Shown here: positions 21,384-33,677 of the stretch, piece by piece
Numbering within the stretch: the first letter of the stretch is position 1
How the letters are laid out: every line of letters begins with the position of its first letter
Assembly: GCA_025330725.1 (NCBI GenBank)
Contig: JAIWND010000010.1
Span: 310,001 to 374,000, forward strand
Reading direction: 5' to 3'
Length of the DNA: 64,000 nucleotides
Source: Chlamydoabsidia padenii
Lineage: Eukaryota > Mucoromycota > Mucoromycetes > Mucorales > Cunninghamellaceae
Translations under genes and position numbers: made by a program
The notes under the pieces: model-generated
Told to the model about the DNA's origin: nothing
The model's database searches: none
The model's input: the letters and a program-made list of their open reading frames with translations, nothing else

Positions 21384-24300
21384 TTAGCCAGTAAACAGTT
21401 TGAGTAAGAGATAGGCACAGGAGCCTAAAAACCGAAAAGCAGCCAAGACGACCACCATCCACAAGATTGCCGTCATGTAGTAGTTTGTTTTTTGATCAAA
21501 AGAGCCAAGATACCCTGCATTATCAGCCGAGCAGATCAGAGCTACCAAGACCAAGTTCGTAATCAACCAGCAGATCACCAGTTTTGTCCGAAATGCACGA
21601 TAATAGTCTTCTTGTTTCGTCTTTGGGTCCCGTCGTGCACGTTCCTCCTTGGTCCGTCGTTTCAGATTATGGCAGGCTTCCACATAGAGTTCACCCACAT
21701 CTTTTTGTTCAGGTACCGCCACTTCGGCCGTCGCTTGCTTGACTTCGACCACACCCAGGTCTATAGCCACCGCATCAATATCCTTTGTTCCCCAACTAGA
21801 TAAGAAAAAAAAAAAAAAAAAAAAGAGTCATCAATATCCGCCCATTTCCAATTTTCCACTTACCTAACATCATGCGTGTTACAAAATGCAAAGCTGTTTA
21901 GTATATTGATGTAGCTTGGTGTCATGAATATGTATTGGACAAAACTGGTCAGCATGTGCCATGGGTCAAAGAAGATAAGACTTGATACAAGATAGATAGC
22001 GTAAGTCGCCGCTACAGAGAGTAAAATGTCTCTAAACGCACCATTTGAGAGTAATGGCATGTCAGAGTTGTCCGTGGCTGCTCGAACACCTTGGTACGCA
22101 ATCCACACCGAGGCAAACATCACATAACCCATAAGTATCGCAAAAAAGATTATAATGGCAGTGTATGCACCTTTGGATCTGATTCGTCGCACACCCATTC
22201 ACAGAAGAAGAAGAAAAGTGGTTAGTACAAAGTGGAGTAAACACAAAGTGATTGTTCTTACCCCTGAGGTCGGTTGCCCAATGAGAGTAAAAACAAGGTC
22301 ACCAAGAGAATTCCATAGACGTAGACCAAGATGATATGAATAATATAGGCCGCTTTTTGAGAGAAGGGAGGATATTCCATTATTGACAAGGATCGAGTCA
22401 GGATATAGAAACTGAGGAAGAAGTTTCCCTATATTAAAAAAAAAAAAAGTGTCCTACAATTAGCCCATTGTTCCCAGTCATACCGTTTTATATATTACCA
22501 GTGCAAACCAAGAGAATAACCATTGAATAGATAAATAAATCAATTCAATCAAAAGTAAGAATTTGCGTCCAGTCGAGTGATCAGTTTTAAAGATCTTTCC
22601 CCAATGGAAAAGCGCATAAACACCAGCAAAGAAGGAACCTAGAGTAAGAGAAACAAAGATCGATTAGTAAAATATAGAGCATGTGCGTATATAAGAAATT
22701 ACCGTTAAGCCATCTGCGCCTTTGTGATAAAAACTCTGGGACCTACAATTATCATATATATATATATATATAAAGTTAAAGATAAATATACTCTTTTTAC
22801 CCCCTCTTTTTTTTTTGTTCTTACCGAGCTTGGCACATCTGTTTCACCATAGGCACCAGAGACATAATGAAGGACCCAATTTGCACGCTTCTTTGCCACT
22901 AATTCATAGCATAGGATCCGATCTTCGGCCAAGTACATGTTCGCCTCGAAGATTCCTGCATCTTCACCATGTAAAACTTCACCCATAAAGTACTTTTGTA
23001 GTGGACCTTGATTGTTGTGATCATTAAGCAAGGCAATGTAGCGGTAGGCAGAGAAGGCACCAGGTAATACTTGAATGTACCCCAAAGTACTTTCCAAAGG
23101 TTTGTCTAATATATTTGAGATCTAAATCACATCCACAAAAAAAAAGTAGGAATCAGTAAAAACAGCAAAAAAACATGAGAAGGAGGATACTTACTTTGTA
23201 TTCAAAGTTTTGGCTAGCGACAAGAGGATTGAGAAGATGGACACCAGCTGGACCAGTCATGGCTCGAATTTCACCACAAGCCCCACCCACATTAGAATGA
23301 AGGTCAAAAGTTTTCCAGAGTCGATAGATTGATTGAGGTCCAGGTCTAGTGCCTACATCGAATAGCATACATATGTTGGGTCGAATGATCGGACACAAAG
23401 CTTGGAAAAACCATCGATGAGAGTTGATTTTCCGTTGGTTCTTTTCCTTTATGCATAGAATGACTTGGGTAGGGACAATTTTATTCTCCGCATTTTTGAA
23501 TTTGAGATCAGGATCCAAAGAGAGTTGAGTGGTGTACTATTAAAAAGAAAAAAAAGGATTAGTAACGATTAAACTTGACAGATAAACAACTTACTTCGTA
23601 TAAATGAGCTTGTACTGGTTTATAGTCTACAATGTTCTTGGCCACACCTTCTTGATAAATGCCAAGAGCTGAGAGCATATCAAACACCCGAGGATGCATT
23701 TTTTCACGGCCATCTGATATGATACACACCACCACCTTTTCCCAGCTACCTGACCCCTATTATAAAAAAATGATTAATCAAAATACAATGCTTTAATCAT
23801 GTTATCCAACTTACCCAAGTTTTCGATTTGTTTCGTTGGCAAAGATGAGATATGTTCTTCATTATACCATGTAATGTCCGGGATAGTAGTACTTCATCTT
23901 CCTATGGATAGATAGATAGATGATGAGTATTCATCAATGATATTACTTTATACTTACATTGTACATTGTGATGCAAACAAACAGTTCTGTCTGGCGACCC
24001 ATTAAGGCTTGACGTAAAGTATATTTCGCAAAATCAGATGGATCATTGGTCACCGCCGTATATCGCATATGAGTGAATTCCTTTCCCGTTCGAAGAGGTA
24101 CACTGGCCAAGTATTGTTCAGCCACAGGACAATCCAACACAAGGTTACCTTCCGTCAATTTGATCCGTCTGGTGGTATTGTAACGTCGTCGTTGACGTCG
24201 GGGTGCCAAATGTGGTGTAGGTGATACTCGTACTGGCATCATGATCATATCCGGTTCCAAACGCGGTAGCTGTTCATGGTGTTGATAAAATATGTAAGGT

Positions 24301-24596
24301 TGCTGCTGATACCGATACTGTGTTGGGTCTCCATTGTTATTATGATAGTTGTTTGTTGAAAAGAAATGGTAACCTGCTGGGGAATCGTGATTGTTGGAGG
24401 GTGCTGTTGGTCGTATGATATGCAGCGGTGATTCAATACGAGCTGGTGGATGGTCTTGTTGTTCCTGTTGTTGATCGCCGCCAGGTTGGGGCATTTGTAT
24501 TGAGAAAGATGCTGATGAGTGTTGGTGATCGCCAGGTTGTGGCATATGAAGTGGTGGTGGTGGCGGAGGACTAAATATACTTGACTGCATATTCAT
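21384..24596 (-). CDS. CHS: Chitin synthase (class I-III type, GT2)
   Basis: Predicted 871 aa from ten exons: 24596-23958, 23901-23815, 23756-23595, 23536-23195, 23121-22825, 22742-22703, 22638-22499, 22428-22262, 22193-21864, 21795-21384. The protein begins with a Pro/Gln-rich disordered tail. A Chitin_synth_1N block ([15 protein letters not shown]) and the GT2 core follow: [51 protein letters not shown], and the product-binding QRRRWLNGS split by an intron. Multiple TM segments and a C-terminal SWGTK motif complete it. The enzyme polymerises UDP-GlcNAc into chitin at the plasma membrane. Intron 8 (22194-22261) has a TACTAAC branch site but appears to end in GG, not AG. A spliced upstream ORF precedes the start. 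Confidence 0.93.
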
Positions 24597-25073
24597 CAAC
24601 CTTTTACTTTTTTTTCTTAATGATGAAGAAAAGGAAGAAAGAAAGGCAAGAAGGCCACAGGTCGTCGACACTAAAATAAGAATGAGACATCGTCAGTTCA
24701 AAAAACATTCACCCGAAATGGTTATCACGTGTGGGTTTCGTAACACTTGCATTTTGAATCAAAAGAGACAAGTAGAAGACCACTGTTATATAATTACCTG
24801 ATGAGCCTCGTTTAATACTTGAGCCATATCCACAAGTCCCAAAGGTAAAAGTGCCACCAGTACAGTACAATGAGGTTTTAATCTAATGACAGAGATGGTG
24901 AATGTAGATTAAAAAAAGTGTGTGGGCAAGACAAAAAAAAAAAAAAAAAAAGTGGAAGAAGAGCGACAGAATGATTTTTTCTAAAATGCGCGAATCCATG
25001 GTTTTTATTTGTAAAAAGATTTCAACGTAGCTATAGTAACAGACATCGAGATACAGAATACAGGTGTGCCAGT
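24597..25073. other. Leader region of chitin synthase with probable 5' UTR intron and upstream ORF
   Basis: Minus strand. A T-rich promoter-like tract (about 24920-24980) precedes a likely 5' UTR intron, 24797-24671 (GTAATT donor, AACTGAC branch site, TTATTTTAG acceptor). An upstream ATG at 24827 opens a 27-codon spliced ORF (MAQVLNEAHQ, then [10 protein letters not shown] and on to a stop at 24617). It ends 20 nt before the chosen start at 24596. An alternative is splicing from MAQVLNEAHQ into the chitin synthase frame at SSIFSPPP. Confidence 0.4.
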
Positions 25074-25954
25074 TTAATGCTTCTTGGACTAGATGGTAAT
25101 AATAAAAAAAGTTAGTAACATGATCCATTTAACCTTCCCCTCCCTCTTTTCAACCACTTACCTTGATCTTCTTGACGTAGAATTCAAGTTCCTTGCCTTC
25201 AAGGATATAACCATCACAGCGACCAGATTGACCAGGACGAGAAGCGATGATAGCATAGAGACGACCAGCAGCGAATTGATCATCCAAGAGAGGATCGACA
25301 GCAGCAGTAGCTTGACGAGCAGCAATCTTCTTTTGGACAGCGTTGGATTTCTTGTCAGCAGCATGTTCAACTTCTTCGGTCTTGGCAGCGGCAGCCTTCT
25401 TCTTGCCCAAGACTTGAGCATAGTGAGATTCGTACCATTGACGGAAAGGAGTAGCATCGATTTGAATGACAGCACCCTTGACCAAAGTGTTAGTACGGAC
25501 CAATTCGTTGTTGGAAGCATTGTAGACCACAGTCAAGACACGGGTCTTGCGAGAGACACCTTCGGAACCCCAGGAGAAGTTACCGGCTTCGAGACGGAGA
25601 GCACGATGCTTGTAGTTACCACCACGGACACGGACTAAATGGATACGCTTGGCTCCCAACTTGGTGTTGGCAGATTGACGACCCAATTCGAACCTATTAT
25701 ATAAAAAGTCATTAGTCAATGCTTAGTTGCATCTTTCTTTTTTTTTTTTTTCCCCATGCTTACTTTCTCTTCTTTCTGTATTGAGAACGTCTGGCACCGG
25801 TAGCGCTGCGCTTATGGCGAGAATCACGGCTGATACCTAATAAATGGTGAGGATAAAAAAGAATAGATAAGATGAGTATACATGGATGGATTGATGGGTT
25901 AATGGATGGATGGATGGATGTCTTTTATACTGTAAGGTGTGGATACGTACCCAT
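25074..25954 (-). CDS. RPS8: 40S ribosomal protein eS8 (RPS8)
   Basis: Predicted 207 aa from exons 25954-25951, 25836-25764, 25693-25162 and 25088-25074. The first coding exon is four bases (ATGG), as is common for intron-bearing ribosomal protein genes. The N-terminus [18 protein letters not shown] and the core ([20 protein letters not shown]) are diagnostic of eS8. The last intron (25161-25089) has a perfect TACTAAC branch site, and the final exon encodes only SKKH. Reading through the donor would give a false VSG ending. It is a structural component of the small ribosomal subunit. A long divergent promoter is shared with the membrane-protein gene. Confidence 0.97.
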
Positions 25955-26363
25955 ATTAAGATGAAAAGAAAGATTCAAAAAAACCTGCGAAGTGAAAATT
26001 CACTTTTACACCTGGCCGAGCAACAAAAATCAGCGGGAATTAAATATTAACCAATCAAATGTCGGAAAAGGTTATTCAGTCTTTCTTTGCGATAAACATT
26101 AACTAGAGATATCATTATATAATAAAAACTTGGAATATTTAAAGCACACTAAAGATTAAGAGTCTCAGCTGATATACTGAGCATATCTATTCTGTTATTA
26201 CGCTTATGAAATGAACTATTCTTTCTGAATCTGCATTTGGCTTATTTTCTTTTTGAGGCGGCGGCGAATGAAATATACCCAATCAGATTCTCGACTACTG
26301 GGTTCAGGTACCTGGCGGATTTAAAATGTTAGATCTTTTTTTGTAAAAGACCTTTTTTTTTTT

Positions 26364-26396
<33 letters not shown>

Positions 26397-26519
26397 TCTC
26401 TAATCCTTCTTACTTCTTGTACATACTCCATTATACTATCACATACTTCTTTATATACGTGTACCTATCTCATCCCACTTTCGATTTACCATTAAACTAG
26501 GCAACAATTCTTTACAACG
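25955..26519. other. Intergenic, divergent promoters (RPS8 / membrane protein)
   Basis: No gene. A copy of the recurrent element lies at 26032-26045 (AGCGGGAATTAAAT), about 80 bp upstream of the RPS8 start, and a weaker one (TGGCGGATTTAAAA) near 26311-26324. A CT-rich tract at 26360-26400 precedes the plus-strand gene. Confidence 0.55.
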
Positions 26520-27596
26520 ATGGTGACCAGAGATATAAAAAGCGACAGTATCGACAATAAGACTGGTGATAACGATAGCGGGACAAATACTGGGTTGATA
26601 GCTGGTTTGACAACGGGTTTACTTGTGGCAGCTATAATAGCCCTGACTGCTGGTTTATTAATCTATCGAAAAAGGAAAAGGGCGCAAATGGGTGTGGAAA
26701 AAAAACCAACTGCAGTAGAAACTCTTCCGGCGACGTCTTCCGACATGATTTTGACAGATCCATCATCAACTACTTCACCACCACTCTCAAGCGTCATGAT
26801 ATCTCCTCCTATGGCCAGTCATCAATATCCTCATACTGATGAAGAGGTATTAATTAGAGGAAAAAAAAAAAAAGGACAATGAATGAAAATAGGAGTAAAA
26901 AACAAAAAACAAAAACAAAACATTCAACTCACTAATGACATTTCAATTTAGGCTCGGTATATTGGCTCTCCACTTTTTATTCCATCCTTGTCGGGTCTGA
27001 ACCAAGCTAACGATACGACCAGGACAATCCAACGATCATTGACTCTATCCTCCAAACCATCACCAAGCATTACCATCAACTCGACTCCTATCAATCGATC
27101 ATCATCAGTCAAAGTGACCAAATATGATCATTACCCACCACCACTTGATGATGATGATCTAGACCATGTCCAAATTCGACGTGCCATTTCTGTGAAACGA
27201 CGAAATGCGGCCATGGCACAACGTGGTCTAGTCACTCGATCCACTTCCCTTCGCTCTCACGCCACCCACAGCCGTTTGATCGAGGATGGATCGATATTAC
27301 CTATCAATAATGAAGAGGACGACGACGATGATGATAGTGATGATGCGGAAACAACTACTGCTGGCAGTGGGGCTATTCAGGTGGTATGCGCCAAACCGAC
27401 GATTGCCAGGATACGATCTATCTCTCGAAAGGATCGAAAACAACCACCAGCAACAACACAAAAGACGATGGCTCAAGTGGATGATCATCAAGAACAAAAC
27501 GGAAGAATGTCAATGCGTAGTATGCCGGACAGCACGCATTCATCTACTTTGGCCGATGGTGAAATTACTGTTTATTGGCAACCCCCATCCAATTAG
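26520..27596 (+). CDS. Single-pass membrane protein of unknown function
   Basis: Predicted 323 aa from exons 26520-26846 and 26952-27596. There is no cleavable signal peptide. A short polar N-terminus (1-24) is followed by one TM segment at about 27-49 (GLIAGLTTGLLVAAIIALTAG), then a KRKR stop-transfer cluster and a long Ser/Thr-rich, acidic and basic-patch tail (an acidic EEDDDDDDSDDAE run at about 230). The topology suggests a signal-anchor with a large cytosolic tail. I recognise no family. It may act as a membrane sensor or adaptor, but that is a guess from shape only. Confidence 0.7.
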
Positions 27597-27787
27597 TAGT
27601 TATAGAATACATTTGCCTCCCCCCCTTTTTTTTTTTTTTTATTCTTGTATGTCAAAATAATAAAACTCCGCTTTTGATCTCTCTTTATTTTTTAAACCCC
27701 AACGGCGTGACTTGATGGAATGGATACCTCTCTCTTCCCTCTTTTCCTCATTCCCAAATATACTCATTCTCTCACTCTCTCTCACAC

Positions 27788-29293
27788 ATGTCTACAGAAA
27801 AAAGAAAAGATACCTCTTTTCCCAATGGGGCTTTAATAAAACGGGCACGTGGTGAAGATACAGATGACTCTTCTGCATTGATTACTTTATCATCAGAAAG
27901 ATCTGGAACAAGTAATGCCATTGTTGGAACGGTAACTACTCTCTCGATTAAACCCATTCGTCACTTTACTAATAATCTTTACTGTATATTGTAGATAAAA
28001 CGTACTTCAGGCCTACAAGCACCTGTCATGCAACTTACTGGACACGAAGTAAGGAAGAAAATGAAAACTCGACAAGCCATTCTTGATCTGTATTAATCCT
28101 CCAACCTTCTTTTTATGCATATGTTTTTATGATAGGGTGAAGTCTACAGCACCAAGTTTGATCCTTCTGGGCAGCACATTGCTTCTGCATCATACGATAG
28201 AAGAATTCGTAAGTTATACTCTCTTATAACCAAAAAGTCCTTGATATCTTACTCTTACCTTATGGAAACTTGATAGTACTTTGGAACACGTATGGCGATT
28301 GTGAAAACTATGGGGTATTGAAAGGACACACGAATGCCGTTATGGAAGTACATTGGTCTCGAGACGCAAGGTAAGTCTCTCATCAACAACTTTTTTTTTA
28401 AATATACACCAATGGACTCACTCCTTATATATATATATAGTCAAATTTATAGTTGCTCTGCAGATAAAACGGTGTGTATATGGGATGCCAACAACGGTGA
28501 ACGTCTTCGAAGGTGGAAGGGACACAACGGTGTAGTCAACAGCTGTCAAGTGGCTCGTCGGGGACCTGAAATGATTGTGTCTGGTAGTGACGATGGATGT
28601 GTTAAACTATGGGATCATCGTGAAAAATACGCAACACAAACATTGGAAAACAAGTACCAAGTGACAGCTGTCTGTTATAGTGATGCAGGTGATATGGTTT
28701 ATTCTGGTGGTATTGACAATGAAATCAAGGTAAGAGGAAAAAAAAAATAACAATCAAACATTCCTTTTGTTAACTTGTTTTTCTTTATATTTAGGTCTGG
28801 GATCTTCGCAAAAAAGAAGTTCTTTATACTCTTGCTGGTCATTTGGATACAATCACTGGTCTTTCTTTGAGCCCTGATGGCGATCATCTTCTCTCCAACT
28901 CGATGGACAATACAGGTAAATAAAAAGACCATGTTATGATAAGTGTTGGATCATGACTAAATGGTATTGTTTTATTATCTAGTACAAATGTGGGATGTCA
29001 AACCATTTGCAGCCGGTGATCGATGTGTCAAGGTATTCGAAGGTGCCCCTCATGGATTTGAAAAGAATTTGATTCGACCTACTTGGTCTACGGATGGTAC
29101 TCAAGTGGCATGTGGTTCGGCTGATCGATCAGTGGTGATCTGGGAAGTCTCAACAGCCAAGATTTTATACAAGTTACCTGGACATAAGGGTTGTGTTAAT
29201 GATGTTGATTGGCATCCAAAGGAACCCATTGTGATGACTGGCTCTACTGACAAGAGTATATTCCTGGGTGAAGTCAAAGCCACGGGCTACTGA
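27788..29293 (+). CDS. SNRNP40-like: U5 snRNP 40 kDa protein (SNRNP40/Spf38-like WD40)
   Basis: Predicted 361 aa from exons 27788-27931, 27995-28048, 28136-28208, 28277-28370, 28441-28729, 28795-28915 and 28983-29293. After a short basic N-terminus come seven WD40 repeats (for example HEGEVYSTKFDPSGQHIAS, KTVCIWDANNGERLRRWKGH, NEIKVWDLRKKEVLYTLAGH). The APVMQLTGHEGEVY entry and 'NLIRPTWSTDGT' are characteristic of U5-40K. It is a structural component of the U5 snRNP and works with Prp8 and Brr2 in pre-mRNA splicing, fitting for such an intron-rich genome. Confidence 0.93.
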
Positions 29294-29604
29294 TGGTGGT
29301 ATATATCTAGTTTTAGTAGCATTGATAATCTTTTTTTTTTTTTATGTTTAATAAAGTCAATAAAACTATATCATTCTGTCTTTTTAAAATATATTGTCTG
29401 TGCAGTCCATTTACGTTACTTATTGCAAATGTATGATATGTCATGATCTTCGTGGAATTGGAATCCGATACCGGCTGTCAAACTCCCGAAATATTAAAGT
29501 CCCGTCATTTTTTTTTCATTTAAGCCTGGGATGGTGGCTGGCTTTTCTCCTTTTCTCTTTTTCTTTTTTTCACACTCACGTACCCTCTTACACATTTACA
29601 CAAC
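29294..29604. other. Short intergenic, MGM101 promoter
   Basis: 3' flank of the U5-40K gene with AATAAA near 29350. Then come two TCCCG-bearing strings (AAACTCCCGAAAT and AAAGTCCCGTC, about 29480-29505) that resemble the recurrent element about 100 bp before the next ATG, and a T-rich leader. Confidence 0.5.
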
Positions 29605-30702
29605 ATGCGCCTCTTTCACTTGTTAGGCAGCAAGACGCCACCCTTCACAAACAATGCTCAACGATTGATGACGACCACGACTCGATACACAAAACCAGCC
29701 ATTCGAACGATTCCAAGAGCACCATTGACAAAAGGGGACGACAAAAAAGGAACACGTCAAAAGGAATTATTCAGCACATCGACCAAAGATCAAGCTGTAG
29801 CATCAAAAGGAACTGTTTACAACAATCGAAACAACTCTTCTTCTTCAACACCCAAGGAAACTGCACCTGCCACTGCAATGTCTGATCAAGCTATACAATC
29901 AACCAATTCGACCGATTACTTTCCAGCCATTGAACAATTCGATACACCTAGTCCAGACGATCTTTTGGTAAACTCGGCTGATGATTCACATAACTGGTCC
30001 ACCTCTTTTTATGGTCTCTCTACTGAACCTTTCCCTTCCCAGGTGGCGGATGTACTTCAACAAGAATTGAACCCTGACGATGTGGAAATCAAACCAGGTA
30101 ACATTCAAACACACTCACTGACTACCCCCCCCCTGACAGTACTGACCTTTTTGCTCTGTGATATAGATGGACTGCTCTATTTACCTGAAATCAAATACAG
30201 ACGTATCTTGAATAAGGCGTTTGGACCTGGCGGCTGGGGATTGGCGCCTCGTGGTGATCATTCCATATCCAACAAGAATATCTCCCGAGAATATGCTTTG
30301 ATCTGTCATGGTCGGTTTATCTCCCAAGCTCGTGGTGAACAAGACTTTTTCGATACGGCGGGACTTCCTACTGCTTCCGAAGGTTGTAAAAGTAATGCTT
30401 TGATGCGATGTTGCAAAGATCTTGGTATTGCTTCCGAATTATGGTAAGAGAAGAATATGAACACATACTCAGTCGTCTAATCTTATTGTTGTTGTAGGGA
30501 TCCTGTCTTTATTAGGAAATTCAAAAAGAAGTATTGTACTGAAGTCTGGGCTGAACATGTTACTACCAAACGTAAAAAGAAACTTTGGAGAAAGAAGGAT
30601 GATATTTTGGGTAAGTTGGTGGTAATACTGGGAATAATGGAACAGGTAGACTAATGGCTTGTTTTGTTTTGCATTTTAGAATACCCATACAAGGAAAACT
30701 AA
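29605..30702 (+). CDS. MGM101: Mgm101 mitochondrial genome maintenance protein
   Basis: Predicted 301 aa from exons 29605-30097, 30167-30443, 30498-30610 and 30680-30702. The N-terminus [10 protein letters not shown] plus a basic, Ser/Thr-rich stretch of about 80 residues looks like a mitochondrial presequence. The conserved core (about 130-290) includes [34 protein letters not shown] and [25 protein letters not shown]. Mgm101 is a Rad52-related single-strand annealing protein of mitochondrial nucleoids, needed for mtDNA maintenance and repair. Confidence 0.95.
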
Positions 30703-30985
30703 ATCTCTTGGCCTTTCTCTCTATCGGTCTACTTTATACATAGGATAGTTATAGTCATACACATGTCATTTTAAATAAAGTGGGTCATTGACCGTATCTG
30801 TCATAAATAGTTTTACAAATAGGTCGATATACATTTACATTTACATTTTATTAATTAATATGAATCAAAATAGGTTTTTATTATATAAAAAGTAAATCAA
30901 AGGGGTCATCCACATACACATACATCAACTATCACTATACTATCACTAAAAATAAGATCTGCCCTATAGTATTTTAATAACATGA

Positions 30986-32842
30986 TTAAAATTTGTTGCT
31001 TGGACTAGGTGCTGGACGATAGTTTTGTTGTGGCGTTTGAGGTGGAGGAGGTTGTTGGCCATTGGGATAGTAATAAGGTTGTTGTTGTTGCTGAAGTTGA
31101 GGTTGTGGTTGTTGTGGGACCTGTTGTTGTTGAGGTACTTGTTGTTGTTGAGGTACCTGTTGTTGTTGAGGTACCTGTTGTTGCTGCTGCTGCTGAGGAA
31201 TCTGCTGTTGAGGCGCAGATGATTGCACAGGAGCTTGGTTTTGAGGGGCTCCAGGCTGAGGCTGTTGTGGGAACTGTTGAGGAAGACCTTGAGGTTGTTG
31301 CTGTTGTTGTTGAACTGGCATGCCTGGAACTTGACCTTGAGGTGGTGTAGACTGCATTTGTTGCTGTTGTTGTTGTTGTTGTTGAGGAGGAGGAGGAGGA
31401 CGTTGCATTCCTTGTTGAAGTGGTAATTGATGTTGAGAAAGAGGAGTACCAGGCACAGGATAGCCATTTTGTGGCGATGGACGTTGCTGAGATTGTTGTT
31501 GCATAGGCGGAGGCGGAGGACGAGCATTCATGTAGCCTGGGCCAGCAAGTTTGTTGATGTTATTAGGTTGATAGCCAGAGTGAGGTGTTCCTGGAGCAGA
31601 AGGTGATACTTGAGGAGGACCATAAGAAGGATAGTTCAAAGGAGAAGGTCGTTGAGCATATTGGACAGGTTGATGCATTGGTTGAAGTGCTGGTGATTTC
31701 ATTGGAATTTGCTTGGGTGTTCCAGGTGGAAGATAAATGGCATTCTTAATTGTAGGTGTTTGTTTGTTACTATTGTTACTATTGTTGTTGTTTTCCCCCG
31801 TAGCCAAACCTTCAGAAGTCAAATTGGGTCGAGACACATTGGATTCTTCTAAAAAAACAGCTAAGTACACCCAGTCGTTATAAAACAAATGAATAGGTAC
31901 GGTTCAGGTAAACCATCATCCAATACACATGTCATTTTTCCATATGATTATCCCCCTTCCTTACCTAGTTCAGCAGTAGAGAGAGGCTTGTATTTCGGAT
32001 CAACTGTAGAAGGGATGAAGAAAGAGTTAATACATGACAAGAGTAGTGAAGACAGGTAGATTTTTACCTGGTTGCTGTTGAGGAAGATCGTTCTTCTTTT
32101 CAGGAACAAACCGAAGGATGGCATCCAAAGAGTCGCGAAGAGTGACAAGTTGTGATTTCAATTCGTCAGGAATACTCCCAGGCACCACATTATCCAAAGC
32201 CTGAGTCGCCTACAATCCATTCACGTATATATATATAAATAAAGTATGAGAGAATGCTTTTATGTTTCTACCCAAGTGACATATACATACATTATCAATA
32301 ACTGTCACCTTCAAAAGACTACTTTGCGATACGGCATGAGTGATATCGTTATCATCTAATAATGAGAAAAGAAAAAGTGAGTGAGAGCTACCTTTTTTTT
32401 TTTTTTTTTTCCAAAGTGACTTACCAAGAAGGCTAATTAAATCGTTTTCTGTTGATTATAAAACAGTAAAAAAGTGAGAAACATGTTTTAGTGATGAGCA
32501 GTAAAGGCTTGTCAGTTCTTACCATTATCAGTGTACTTGAGAGTGATATCTTCAGAGCTTGGTAATTTGAAGATGCGGGTCATCATGAGACACAATCTAA
32601 AGAATAGTAAAGATGTTGGTGCACTTATAAATAAAGCAATCACCTATGAGTTTATACTTACTCGTCATAAGTGGGTGCTTGATTGATAGTGAGACGACGA
32701 ATGTCTTTTCCATAACGGCCTACAGGTTAAATTGGTTGGGTAAGTACTAGAGCATTCATCAGGATAAATGTGACTACTTACACTTGATTACAATATCACC
32801 TGTAACCAGTTTCCGCATATTGCTATAGTCAGGTTGTGACAT
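30986..32842 (-). CDS. TFG-like: TFG-like protein: PB1 domain, coiled coil, Pro/Gln-rich tail
   Basis: Predicted 441 aa from exons 32842-32782, 32719-32662, 32596-32523, 32448-32425, 32355-32291, 32209-32068, 32003-31965 and 31848-30986. A PB1 domain spans about 17-92: basic KCRYGKDIRRLTI, YDELCLMMTRIFKL, and the acidic OPCA-like YTDNENDLISLLDDNDI. A helical segment (IPDELKSQLVTLRDSLDAIL) comes next. The rest is Pro/Gln-rich with VPQQQQ repeats and a short Pro/Asn end. The same order defines animal TFG, which self-assembles at ER exit sites and organises COPII transport. Human TFG has a near-identical PB1 layout, so orthology is likely. Seven of the eight exons cover only the N-terminal third. 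Confidence 0.88.
31105..31195 (-). repeat. Coding tandem repeat (VPQQQQ)n in the TFG-like gene
   Basis: Four or five copies of an 18-nt unit (CAACAACAACAGGTACCT-like, read on the minus strand) encode VPQQQQ. KpnI-like GGTACC strings recur every 18 bp. Confidence 0.8.
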
Positions 32843-33633
32843 TATTAATTAACAAGATGTGAAAGAGGGAAGGAAAAACAAAAAAAAAAACAAGAGGTAC
32901 TTGGCAAAGTGAGGAGTTGGAAAAATAAGAAGGATGCCCACAAGCAATCAGCCAATGAGAGGCGAGCACAATACATTTACAAATCCCGCTTTTCCCAGCC
33001 AAGTAGCTTGAAAAAACTAAATATAATACAAACAAAAAAAAAATGTTCTGCATGGTCGAGAGTTCCAAGTTTACTGGATCCATCATAAATTACCACCCAG
33101 TTGTAAGATTCAGTAGTGAGAAAAAGAAGTAAGCATAAATGCGTCCTTTCCATTGGAAAATCATGCTACTTTGACCCGGCCTCACTCAATGAGTATCAGG
33201 ACGTATAGTATAATAAATGGTATTGAAGACCGTAAAAAAAGAAAGCGGGCTTTTAACCTCAGGAATTAAAAACAACATTTGATCGAAACTTTCCAAGCTA
33301 ATTCAATCGTACGTGTGCTGTAAAAGAAAACTTAAAACCGTCGATGTTCAATCTAAAAGGTAAAAACTAGAAAAAAGAGACATTTGACCAATTTTTTCAT
33401 AGTTTCAACCCCGCCATTCATGCCGGATGTATTTTTCAAATTCCGCTCTTCCTTCATTTTTTTCGCCCCGAGTGAGTACCACTTTAATTCCTAGGTGAGT
33501 TTATATTATTTATGGAACTGAAACGGTGTGCAGGTTCCATGTTAAAAGACCCACACCGAAAGAATGGTCATGTATCCTACATAGTTGAGAATTTGACTAG
33601 GGGGTACTGCTAGTACAGAAGAAGGTGCTGATC

Positions 33634-33677
<44 letters not shown>

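Noticed and set aside
24671..24797. Extra N-terminal exon for chitin synthase joined at the TTATTTTAG acceptor
   Set aside because: In the frame starting at ATG 24827 this splice leads to a stop after 27 codons, so it is treated as a leader intron with an upstream ORF and not as coding sequence of the enzyme.
25020..25088. Open minus-strand stretch after the last RPS8 acceptor ([14 protein letters not shown]...)
   Set aside because: Read in the RPS8 phase the exon gives SKKH and stop, the expected eS8 ending. The other open frame is the 3' UTR.
25093..25638. 181-codon plus-strand ORF
   Set aside because: Antisense to ribosomal protein eS8, which is unmistakable on the other strand.
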